In this document: piece after piece, positions 53,178-61,900 of the stretch
How positions within the stretch are numbered: position 1 is the first letter of the stretch
Layout: each line of letters starts with the position of its first letter
NCBI GenBank assembly: GCA_013215095.1
Contig: JABSPM010000060.1
Location: 1 to 64,000, forward strand
Length of the DNA stretch: 64,000 bases
Direction: 5' to 3'
Source of the DNA: Flavobacteriaceae bacterium
GTDB lineage: Bacteria; Bacteroidota; Bacteroidia; Flavobacteriales; Flavobacteriaceae
Notes under the pieces: generated by a model
The model's input: the letters and a program-made list of their open reading frames with translations, nothing else
Database searches by the model: none
What the model was told of the DNA's origin: nothing
Made by a program: the position numbers and the translations under genes

Positions 53178-53273
53178 TTAACAACCCAAAAGGGTCGTTG
53201 TTGTGGTATAAGCAAAAGTGTTTACTGAAACGTAAACTACGGTCGATGTGTTATTTTGCTTTAAATTATCCAT
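53178..53273 (-). CDS. threonine-rich leader peptide of thrABC
   Basis: A 31-codon frame starting MDNLKQNNTSTVV and ending AYTTTTTLLGC: eight of 31 residues are Thr, five in a row just before the end. It lies directly upstream of thrA on the same strand. The Thr codons (ACC ACA ACA ACG ACC) feed into the hairpin at 53180-53199. This is the arrangement of an amino-acid attenuator, in which ribosomes stalling at Thr codons change RNA folding. A longer frame from 53420 is open, but the ATG at 53271-53273 is the plausible start. Confidence 0.75.
   Translation of the reverse strand: MDNLKQNNTSTVVYVSVNTFAYTTTTTLLGC
53180..53237 (-). promoter_or_regulatory. candidate attenuator hairpins of the thr operon
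   Basis: On the transcript, stem 1 is GTTTAC-GTTTCA-GTAAAC (53220-53237), six perfect pairs within the leader ORF. Stem 2 is AACGACCC-TTTT-GGGTTGTT (53180-53199), eight pairs with one G-U, covering the last Thr, Leu-Leu-Gly-Cys codons. No strong T run follows stem 2, so a terminating or a ribosome-access mechanism are both possible. Confidence 0.6.
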
Positions 53274-53396
53274 TTTTAATGTAATACTTTCTAAAAAGTG
53301 TATTTTTACACAGACAAATGATGCATTTGTAAAAAACATATAACCACTTTTCAAAGTACTAAAGTAATATTCTTTTTTAATAATAACATATAATAG

Positions 53397-54938
53397 ATGA
53401 AAATTTTCGCTAAGGAGCAAATTTATACAGGCGATATCTTAACAACACAACGCCAAAATATATCACAAAATGAGTTAATGGAACGTGCAGGTACTCAGGT
53501 TTTTAATTGGTTACATATGCGAATGCAAGGTGCTCAAGTGCCTATTCACGTGTTTTGTGGTATAGGTAACAATGGTGGAGACGGATTGGTAATTGCAAGG
53601 CATTTGATTACTCATGGTTATAACGTCATAACTTACGTGGTAAATTACAGTGATAAGCGCTCAAAGGACTTTTTGAGCAACTATGACCGTATCAAAAATG
53701 TGACTAAAGATTGGCCAATTTTGTTAAGTTGTGCTGAAGAATTTCCTGAAATAAAACCTGAGGATATCATTATAGATGCAATTTTTGGAATTGGTTTAAA
53801 TCGTTCTATAGATGGGTGGGTAAAAGATTTGTTTTTACATTTTAGAAAATCAAGGGCTTATACATTAGCTGTAGATATGCCATCTGGTTTATATGCAGAT
53901 AAGGTACCTGGAGATGAAAATGATGTCGTTTGGGCTAACCATACCTTAAGCTTTGCTTCTCCAAAATTAGTGTTCTTTTTACCAGATACTTCGAAATATA
54001 CTCAACAATGGGAGGTTGTTGATATTGGTTTAGATGCAGAATTTTTAAATATGACGCCAACAGAAGTAGAACTTATTGGCAAATATGAAGTGTTGCCAAT
54101 GTATAGACCTAGAGAAAAATTTGGACACAAAGGAACTTATGGCCATGCTTTAATTATTGGAGGTTCATACGGAAAAATGGGAGCAGTGCAGTTGGCAAGT
54201 AAAGCTGCTTTGGTTGCTGGAGCTGGTTTGGTTACCGCGTATATACCAAAATGTGGTTGTCAGATTATGCAAACCGCTTTTCCTGAAGCTATGGTTATAA
54301 CAGATACAGATGAAGCGCGTATTGCGAATATTAACTTTGATTTAAATGTTCAGGCTATAGGAATAGGTGTAGGCATTGGTAAAGAAAAAGCTACGGTAAA
54401 GGCATTTGGAGCGTTTTTGCAGACTCATAAAGGACCGTTGGTTATTGATGCAGATGGTATAAATATCCTTTCCGATAATAAGTCATTTTTAAAAACAGTA
54501 CCGCAATATTCAGTTTTGACACCGCATCCCAAAGAATTGGAACGTTTAATAGGGTCTTGGAAAGATGATTTTGATAAAATAGCAAAAGCAAAGGCTTTTG
54601 TAAAAACATATAATGTTGTGCTTGTAATTAAAGGTGCAAATACGATGATTTTGTTTCAAGATAAAATTTTTATCAATTCTACTGGAAACCCAGGGTTATC
54701 TACAGCAGGAACTGGAGATGTGCTTACCGGGGTTATTACGGGTTTAATGGCCCAAGGTTATGATTCGGTTACTGCAGCGGTATTTGGTGTATATTTACAT
54801 GGTAAATCTGCAGATATTGCGTTAAACGATTTTGGATACCAAAGTTTATTAGCAAGCAACGTTATTGATTATCTAGGAAAAGCTTATCTAGATTTGTTTA
54901 AACAACCAGAAGTGCCGCAACAAGCTCAAGAAGAATAG
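53397..54938 (+). CDS. nnr: bifunctional NAD(P)H-hydrate epimerase / ADP-dependent dehydratase
   Basis: A 513-residue metabolite-repair enzyme. The N-terminal NnrE half (about 1-215) interconverts R and S forms of damaged NAD(P)H hydrate (CGIGNNGGDGLVIARHL; IIDAIFGIGLNR). The C-terminal NnrD half (about 225-500) dehydrates the S form with ADP (KGTYGHALIIGGSYGKMGAV; VLTPHPKELERLIG; NPGLSTAGTGDVLTGVI). Both halves are intact. It is divergent from the thr leader and ends at a strong two-way terminator. Confidence 0.95.
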   Translation: MKIFAKEQIYTGDILTTQRQNISQNELMERAGTQVFNWLHMRMQGAQVPIHVFCGIGNNGGDGLVIARHLITHGYNVITYVVNYSDKRSKDFLSNYDRIKNVTKDWPILLSCAEEFPEIKPEDIIIDAIFGIGLNRSIDGWVKDLFLHFRKSRAYTLAVDMPSGLYADKVPGDENDVVWANHTLSFASPKLVFFLPDTSKYTQQWEVVDIGLDAEFLNMTPTEVELIGKYEVLPMYRPREKFGHKGTYGHALIIGGSYGKMGAVQLASKAALVAGAGLVTAYIPKCGCQIMQTAFPEAMVITDTDEARIANINFDLNVQAIGIGVGIGKEKATVKAFGAFLQTHKGPLVIDADGINILSDNKSFLKTVPQYSVLTPHPKELERLIGSWKDDFDKIAKAKAFVKTYNVVLVIKGANTMILFQDKIFINSTGNPGLSTAGTGDVLTGVITGLMAQGYDSVTAAVFGVYLHGKSADIALNDFGYQSLLASNVIDYLGKAYLDLFKQPEVPQQAQEE

Positions 54939-54959
54939 CAGTAGCCACTTTGAAGATAA

Positions 54960-55000
54960 TTTAAACAAAAGCCACACAATTTTTGTGGCTTTTGTTTAAA
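54960..55000. terminator. bidirectional terminator between nnr and exbD
   Basis: A perfect 17-pair stem (54960-54976 with 54984-55000, core AAAAGCCACA/TGTGGCTTTT) around a seven-base loop, with A/T-rich flanks giving T runs on both strands. It serves the two converging genes. Confidence 0.92.
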
Positions 55001-55004
55001 ACAA

Positions 55005-55565
55005 TTATTCTTTGGTATGCGCCTCCGATAAAATAAATGGATAAGCGTCTTTGACTGCTTTAATATCATCTTTACTTAAATTTTCTAAAGATACATTTAA
55101 GATTTCCTGAGCATATTGACTCCTTAAAACGTTATAAGCTCTTGTAATTTCATTTTGTAAATCAATAAAAGCGTCATATGATGCCTTTGGACTTGTTTGT
55201 AGAGATATAATTGCTTCTTTCGGATTATCTGATGCGTTTGCAAGTTGAGGACCATCACAGTAGGTGCAGGAGCTGTCGCCATTATTATCAACAAATGCTT
55301 TAACTTCATTTGCAACGTTTTGTATGTGAGTTATTTTGTCATTAATCATAATCTCATCATTATCATTTAGTAGCACCTGTAAAATGTTTCGTTTGTGTGT
55401 ATTTATATCACAGGGTGGGTTTTGACATAGTTTAGAAAGTTTACGATTAAAGCCTTTGTCTTTAGGAACTGTGGCTGTAACCAAAAAGAAAATAAGTAGC
55501 AAAAAGGCAATATCTGCCATTGAACCAGCGTTTACTTCTGGTCTCGAACGTTTTGAAAGTCTCAT
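55005..55565 (-). CDS. ExbD/TolR-family biopolymer transport protein with periplasmic cysteines
   Basis: A 186-residue inner-membrane protein: a short cytoplasmic start, one helix with the proton-path Asp (MADIAFLLLIFFLVTATVP, about 17-35), and a periplasmic domain. ExbD subunits work with ExbB and TonB to energise outer-membrane transport. This one is longer than the usual 130-150 residues and has four periplasmic cysteines in two pairs (LCQNPPCDI near 47-52 and SCTYCDG near 97-102). No exbB or tonB gene adjoins it on this side; partners would be elsewhere. Confidence 0.87.
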   Translation of the reverse strand: MRLSKRSRPEVNAGSMADIAFLLLIFFLVTATVPKDKGFNRKLSKLCQNPPCDINTHKRNILQVLLNDNDEIMINDKITHIQNVANEVKAFVDNNGDSSCTYCDGPQLANASDNPKEAIISLQTSPKASYDAFIDLQNEITRAYNVLRSQYAQEILNVSLENLSKDDIKAVKDAYPFILSEAHTKE

Positions 55566-55912
55566 AATAAAATTTTTATAATGTTAATGTAGGTACCTAA
55601 TAACAAAAAAGATACCAAAAAGAGCTAGAGTTTACCTTAAGATTGGTAATTTTGTTTTAGCCTAAGCACATTAAATCGTTTCAAAAGCGAATCAATGCAC
55701 AGGTTGTTTTTTTGATGTCAAAACACTGTTATTGATGTTTTTAATGAGCAATTAGAAGTGTTTTGTTTTTGAAGTAATTAGATGGTATGGGTCAAAAAAA
55801 TTGATGTTTTAGTCAACAGCATTAGGTCAATAATATTTTTTATTTTTTTATGATTTTCGTTTATAAAAACTAAATAAAGATGTTATTTTTGCAAACTTGG
55901 TAATTTAAAGTT
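55566..55912. other. gene-free stretch between exbD and the helicase gene
   Basis: It serves as the upstream region for both divergent genes. Only the helicase -7 box stands out; no gene or repeat is seen. Confidence 0.5.
55884..55891 (+). promoter_or_regulatory. -7 box of the helicase gene
   Basis: TATTTTTG fits TAnnTTTG, about 20 bases before the helicase ATG. The -33 side is weak. Confidence 0.45.
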
Positions 55913-57451
55913 ATGTTATTAAAGACAACAGAATTAGAAGAAAGAAAAGAAGGAAAACAGTTATATGACTATCAAAAAGGTGCTATAGAAAAGATTTTTA
56001 ATGCCTTTGATGATTCGCCAGAAGATTATCATTTATTATTTCAGTTACCGACTGGTGGAGGAAAAACAGTTATTTTCTCCGAAATTGTAAGACAATATTT
56101 AAAAAATCACAAGAAAAAAGTTGTGGTTTTGACACATCGTATAGAACTATGTAACCAAACTTCGAAGATGCTAACCGAGTTTGGAGTTGCAAATAAAATC
56201 GTAAATAGTAAGGCTAAATTAGACGATCAAAAAGAATATGATTGTTTTGTAGCAATGGTGGAAACTTTAAATAATAGGCTCAATGATAATAAATTAGATA
56301 TCTCAGATGTAGGTTTAGTAATTATTGATGAGGCACACTATAACTCATTTACTAAGTTGTTTAAGTTTTTTTATAAGTCCTTTATTCTTGGGGTTACAGC
56401 AACACCTTTAAGTTCTAATATAGAGCTTCCAATGACCGATAATTATAATGAATTAATTGTTGGTGAGTCTATTGAAAACCTAATAGATAACAATTTTTTG
56501 GCTAAGGCAGAAATGTTTAGTTATAATGTAGGTTTGACATCTCTTGAAATTGGTGCTAATGGCGATTATACTGTAAAGTCTTCTGAAGATTTATATACAA
56601 ACAATGAGATGTTATCCAAGCTTATGATGGCCTATGAAGAACGTTGTAAAGGAAAGAAAACATTAATTTTTAACAATGGTATTAATACCTCTTTGTTTGT
56701 TTATGATTTGTTTCGATCGGCTGGATATCCTATTGCACATCTAGATAATACTGCCTCGAAAAAGGAACGTGAAAGTATTTTAAGATGGTTTAAAGAAACG
56801 CCAAATGCCATTTTAACTTCGGTGAGTATATTAACCACTGGATTTGATGAACCAACAGTAGAGTCTATTATATTAAACAGGGCTACTAAATCATTGACTT
56901 TGTATTATCAGATGATTGGTCGTGGATCTCGTATCTTAAAAGATAAAACAACTTTTGATGTTATTGATTTAGGAAACAATTTTTATCGTTTTGGAGCATG
57001 GGGAAGTAACCTCGATTGGCAACGTATATTTAAGTCTCCAAATTATTACTTAGATAGTGTACTCACCGATGAAATTATTGAAAGTAATTTTAGATATGAA
57101 ATGCCAGCATCAGTAAGAAAGGAGTTTGCGAATTCTAAAGAGGTGTATTTTGATATTAACGAGACATATATTAGTTCGGTACGAAAAGGAGAAAGCACAA
57201 AAGTAGTTTTAAAACGTTCTATAGAGCAACATGCAACTATCTGTATAGAAAATAGTGAAGATGTATTTGATGCCTTAATTCTTATGAAATTGTTAGATGA
57301 GGATATCGATTTTAGAATTCATCGCTATTCTAAGTGTATCAGTAAAAGTACACATAATTTCTTGTCATGGTTGAAAGATGATTACAAAAAGAAATTACGT
57401 TCATTTATAAGAGAGAATTTTGATGAAATTCAAATCAAATTGAAGGGCTAA
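55913..57451 (+). CDS. DEAD/DEAH-box superfamily 2 helicase
   Basis: A 512-residue helicase-like ATPase. Motif I is QLPTGGGKTVIFSEI, motif II VIIDEAHYN, motif III GVTATPLSS, motif V TTGFDEPTVESIILNRAT and motif VI YYQMIGRGSRIL. After the two RecA-like domains (to about residue 365) a further 145 residues form a unique C-terminal part with no recognised domain. It resembles the SSL2/type III restriction-like helicase group, but no nuclease or methylase is near, so a repair or RNA role cannot be decided. Monocistronic with its own promoter. Confidence 0.88.
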   Translation: MLLKTTELEERKEGKQLYDYQKGAIEKIFNAFDDSPEDYHLLFQLPTGGGKTVIFSEIVRQYLKNHKKKVVVLTHRIELCNQTSKMLTEFGVANKIVNSKAKLDDQKEYDCFVAMVETLNNRLNDNKLDISDVGLVIIDEAHYNSFTKLFKFFYKSFILGVTATPLSSNIELPMTDNYNELIVGESIENLIDNNFLAKAEMFSYNVGLTSLEIGANGDYTVKSSEDLYTNNEMLSKLMMAYEERCKGKKTLIFNNGINTSLFVYDLFRSAGYPIAHLDNTASKKERESILRWFKETPNAILTSVSILTTGFDEPTVESIILNRATKSLTLYYQMIGRGSRILKDKTTFDVIDLGNNFYRFGAWGSNLDWQRIFKSPNYYLDSVLTDEIIESNFRYEMPASVRKEFANSKEVYFDINETYISSVRKGESTKVVLKRSIEQHATICIENSEDVFDALILMKLLDEDIDFRIHRYSKCISKSTHNFLSWLKDDYKKKLRSFIRENFDEIQIKLKG

Positions 57452-57468
57452 TAAATATTAAAAAGATA

Positions 57469-57617
57469 TTAATACCATTTTTTTATATTTGAAATGACTT
57501 GAATAAAACGACCTTTTCTCTTTCAGTATAAAAAACCGTAGCTACTGCTATGTTTTGATGTTCTACTTTATTAAAGAAAAAAATCATCTTTTTTTGTGGT
57601 ACTTTCAAATGGTATAA
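57469..57617 (-). repeat. MITE-like element, probable divergent copy D
   Basis: Ends are TTAATACCATTT and AAATGGTATAA, an inverted repeat stronger than in the other copies. On the minus strand GATGATTTTTTTCTTT and TTTTTATACTGAAAGAG echo the middle blocks of copies B and C, but the remainder differs. Confidence 0.5.
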
Positions 57618-57695
57618 TTTAATGATTTACTTCATAGAACTAAATAGCCTGTCTAGACAATGGACTTTTTAACCTGATACTAAGAATAGCATAAC

Positions 57696-57719
57696 TAAGG
57701 TCACTTTTAAGTGACCTTA
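57696..57719. repeat. 24-base palindrome
   Basis: TAAGGTCACTT and AAGTGACCTTA are perfect 11-base arms around TT. It may be a weak terminator between converging genes or a protein site; no T run follows on either strand. Confidence 0.6.
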
Positions 57720-57934
57720 AATTATGCGGGTCTGCTTGTGTTTGCTAAGGTATATTTTTGATTCAAAACTATAATTTCATGGTTTCGAAAACTTAGATGT
57801 TTTTCTTATTTTTCTTGCTAAATTCTAAAATACATTACAAACAATGAAATGACATCTGTATTTGTATGATTAGCATGGTTTAGATACATATTAATAGGTT
57901 ATAGATGGAACGTTTATGAGTTCATTAATTAGGT

Positions 57935-58933
57935 TTAATAGCGATTGCTGCGGTTGTATTTATGCTCTCTATAGTTGTTTCCGATGGTGCAATCACAATT
58001 ACTTAATCCTTGTAAAATATTTATCCCCAGTGTTATACTATGTGTTCCGGAGTTAAATGATGACAATTCATTTATTGTGAATTGGTAAGAATAAGCAAAA
58101 TAGAAACCTCCCTTCATTACCCCTGCCATAGGACCAATATTCAATGGATTTAAGAATTGATCATTTAGATAACGGTATGACATCCCCAACCAATAATAGT
58201 CACCGTCTCTATTGTATTTGCGATACTTTAGATTCAAATCTGTTAAAGAACGTCGGTCACTTTGATAGTATTGATAATATAAGGAAGGTTCTATTTCTAC
58301 GTTATTGTTAGGAGAATACACGTAGCCTAAATAGCCTTGTAAGTTCATTAAATGTTGTGGTTCATCACCCATAACTGGAGTGATTTTTTTTTCTAAAATA
58401 TTATTGCCGCTAAGGCTTAAATAGAAGCGATTCCAACGATACAGAATACCAACGTCAAAATTATGATTGGAAAAAGATCTGTCATCAGTAATACTTGTAT
58501 CTATGTAAGGAGTCTCTTCTGTTGTTGTAAAATTTTCAATAGCCAATCTAAAGTTGTTGAGATTGTAAGAAAGTCCAAAAGATAAATATTGTTTGGATCT
58601 ATAGTCTAAAATAATGTGGTGCGCAAAGGATAGTTTAAATCCTTTTTGACGTGTATTACCATTTTTATCGTTATAGAGAGATAGTCCCAAGCCAGATTGA
58701 TTCATAAGTCTTACATCGGCATAGAAGGCTTGATTATCTGGTGCATCTTTTATACCCACCCATTGGGTTAACCCGTTAACTCTTATTTTTAGATTATCTC
58801 CAATACCGGCATAAGTAGGAGAGATGATAAAGTTATTGTCAGCTAGATATTGCGTCCAAGTGGGTGAATTTAATTCTTGTGCAGAAACAAAAGACGTAAC
58901 AAATAATACGATGTATGATATGATTTTTTTCAT
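57935..58933 (-). CDS. PorP/SprF-family type IX secretion outer-membrane protein
   Basis: A 332-residue outer-membrane beta-barrel with a signal peptide (1-18, ending VSAQ). The family start is typical: WTQYLADNNFIISPTYAGIGDNLKIRVNGLTQWVGIKDAP, and strands end in NIGPMAGVMKGGFYFAYSYQFTIN. SprF-type proteins act in T9SS export or surface anchoring of a specific adhesin encoded next to them; here that is the SprB-like protein whose stop lies 29 bases upstream on the same strand. Confidence 0.92.
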   Translation of the reverse strand: MKKIISYIVLFVTSFVSAQELNSPTWTQYLADNNFIISPTYAGIGDNLKIRVNGLTQWVGIKDAPDNQAFYADVRLMNQSGLGLSLYNDKNGNTRQKGFKLSFAHHIILDYRSKQYLSFGLSYNLNNFRLAIENFTTTEETPYIDTSITDDRSFSNHNFDVGILYRWNRFYLSLSGNNILEKKITPVMGDEPQHLMNLQGYLGYVYSPNNNVEIEPSLYYQYYQSDRRSLTDLNLKYRKYNRDGDYYWLGMSYRYLNDQFLNPLNIGPMAGVMKGGFYFAYSYQFTINELSSFNSGTHSITLGINILQGLSNCDCTIGNNYREHKYNRSNRY

Positions 58934-58962
58934 GATGCTATTGTATTTAATCTTTTGTTTAT

Positions 58963-61900
58963 TTATCTATATAATGTAAAATGTCCTACATATTCTTTGT
59001 TTAATATGCCATTATTTGGTTTTACAACGTACCAATAGTCTCCCGTTGGCAGTGCCTTACCATTATAGCGTCCATCCCATTTTTGTCCCGAGCGATAAGA
59101 GCCTATTCTTCTTCCATAACGATCAAAAATGTCAAAGGTTAAGTTTGGATAATTTTCCAAACATCCAGGAGACCAGTAATCTAAAACACCGTCACCATTT
59201 GGAGTAAAATAATTTGGTATGCAAGGAGCTTGAATTTCTATTTCAATTTCTGCTATAGCTTTACAGCCAGCGCTATCGGTAACTGTAACGATGTAAGTTC
59301 CGTCTTCTTTAACTTCGAAGCTATTTGTAGTACCGTAATAATGCTCATTTAGAGTAAATTCATAACCCCCTGTTCCTCCAGTTGCAATCGCTAAAATGTG
59401 TCCTAAACCATCACCCTCAATTAATTCAAGAGATAAAGTATTATAGCTTTCTAAGTAAAAGAATTCCGTAGATTTAACGCAGCCATTGGTATGACGTACA
59501 TCGATGTAATTATCATGACCTGATGGTACATTCGTAAATACATTGCTAGATTGATATTGACCTCCATTTAATGAATAATCTAATGCCTCTAATAATGTTT
59601 CCGTACCTTCAATATGAACAGTGACAGTATGACGTACGGCATTATTTTCACACGCTGCTTCTAAGGTTATATCTGGGTTAAATCTTGGTGTTTCTGGAAA
59701 AGGGATATTCCATTGCGTTTCGCAATGGCGTGCATCTTTGACATAAACCATATGATCTCCACCAGTAACGCCTTCAAAATCAAAAATGTTTTGGTCTATA
59801 CTTCCAGTGGTGTAAGGGCCATTAGGTGTGTCTAAGCTTACACTATAAGGTGAGTTTCCTCCAGATATGTCAATACTGAACGCCCCATTAGCATCTCCAA
59901 TGCAAGTTTCTTCATATAATGTGTCTGGAACAAGGCTTAATATAACTTGTTCAGGATTTGTAATTGAAAAATGATATGTTAAATAACATCCCAATTGATC
60001 TTGAACAATGACTTCGTAATCCCCAGCAGATAAATTGTTAAATGTATGGGTTTCAAAAAATTGATTTAAATGAGGAGAAATTGCATATTGAATGATGCCT
60101 GTACCGCCTGTAGCATTAATAATTAATTGTCCATCACTATTGCCAGTACAAGTTATATCATTAACTATAAAGGTGGCTTCTAATGGTGTTTCTGGTTCAG
60201 TTATAGTGATTGGATCAGAGGTAATATTACAATCATCACTTTCTAAATAAACGCTATATGTTCCTGAAACCAATCCTGTAAAGATTCCTGATGTATTTTG
60301 AGCTTCTAGAATTTCTAATCCACTTTCATCTAAGAGGGTGTAGACATAATTCCCAAACCCTCCTTGTGCGGTAACTATAATTGAACCCGTATTATCTCCA
60401 ACGCAATTGATAGTTGGATTTACTGTTTCAAAATTAAGCGTTAAATCTGGTATGGTTTCAATGGTAATATCATTAGATACATTTCCTATACAACCGTTAG
60501 CATCTCTTACGTAATATTGGTGAGTTCCTGGTGTTACTGAAAATGTAATAGTGCTATTAAAAGTTCCTAAGATAGTGTTAAAATTACTGTCGTCACTATA
60601 GGTGTATTGCCCTGTACCTCCTGAAGCACTTAATGTTAAGGTGGCTGGATTTAAACAAGTTTGTGTTGTGTTTGTTGCCAATATTGAGCTGATTGAGGCT
60701 GGTGTGTCAATTATCATCTCTAGTGACGTGTGCGTACAGTTATTTCCATCAGAAATAGTTACAGTGTAAGTTCCAGCACCTAAATTTTCAAATATATTAG
60801 AAGTTTGTGGCCCAGAACTACTCGTTGTTGGCAAAATAGTATTGAGTGTATAAATATAATCATGACCTAGGCCACCTGTCACATTAGTGATGCTGATAGA
60901 CGCATTTTGATCTCCAAAGCATCCTAGAATATTAGCACTTGGTGTAAATGCACCATCTATTGGATTTGGTGGTGATAAGGTCATATTTACTGAAGCAACA
61001 CAACCCTTATCATCTATTACATTAACCGTGTAATTTCCAGCAGACAAATTGCTGAATGTGTTAGTACTCGAATAGCTAGAGGTTGCATTTCCGATAATTT
61101 CATATTGATAATTTCCCCAGCCACCATCTGCAACAGCATAGATTATTCCTTGGCTATTATCACAACTTACGTTTGATATTTCTGTAGCATTTAATGTCAA
61201 TGGTTCTATAGGAGATGAGATAGCAAAAGCTGCACTAATTTTACAAAAAGGGGGTTGCGTTGCTATAATATCAATACTAAAACTTCCTGCGGTCATTCCA
61301 GTTACAGGTAATGGATTAGTTGTAGTATCAGCATTCACACTTCCAGTTACTGAATTTCCAGAACTATCGAAAACTTCATACGTATATGTCCCAGTATAAC
61401 CTTGGATGTCAATATCAATTGTTCCTGAGGCTTCACCAAAACAAGTCACGTCTGTGGTGTTAATAGTAACAGTTGGTGGAATCGCTTCCCCTAGTGCCAC
61501 TGTAACTTCTTCAAAGCAAGAGGTCGTTGTATCTGTAACTGTAACGGTATAAACTCCAGGAGGTACTCCGTAAAATGTGGATTCTGAAAGGTTTGTAGAT
61601 GGTGGATTAGGGCTAATAGCATAAGTAAATGCTCCTGATCCACCAGAAGTCGAAATCGCTATTTGTCCGTCATATATGTTACATGTAGGTACGCTTTCTA
61701 TCTGAGGTACTATATGTAGTGGTTCCATTATATCTACAGTAACTAGATTTCCACAACCATTAACATCTTTAATTTCTATGGTATGTGTTCCCGAATATAA
61801 ATTAGAGAGTGTAAATGGAGCAGTCATGTTTTGAAAACTACCTCCATTAATACTATAGATATAAGGAGGGATACCCAGTGCTTCTAGAGTTACATCTATT

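Larger units (their letters stand above)
57452..57934. other. intergenic region with divergent repeat and a long palindrome
   Basis: Holds the inverted-repeat-ended element at 57469-57617 and a palindrome at 57696-57719. No gene is seen. Confidence 0.5.

Noticed and set aside
57696-57719. Intrinsic terminator at the 24-base palindrome
   Set aside because: The stem is perfect but the loop of two bases is too small and no T run follows, so it is listed only as a palindrome.
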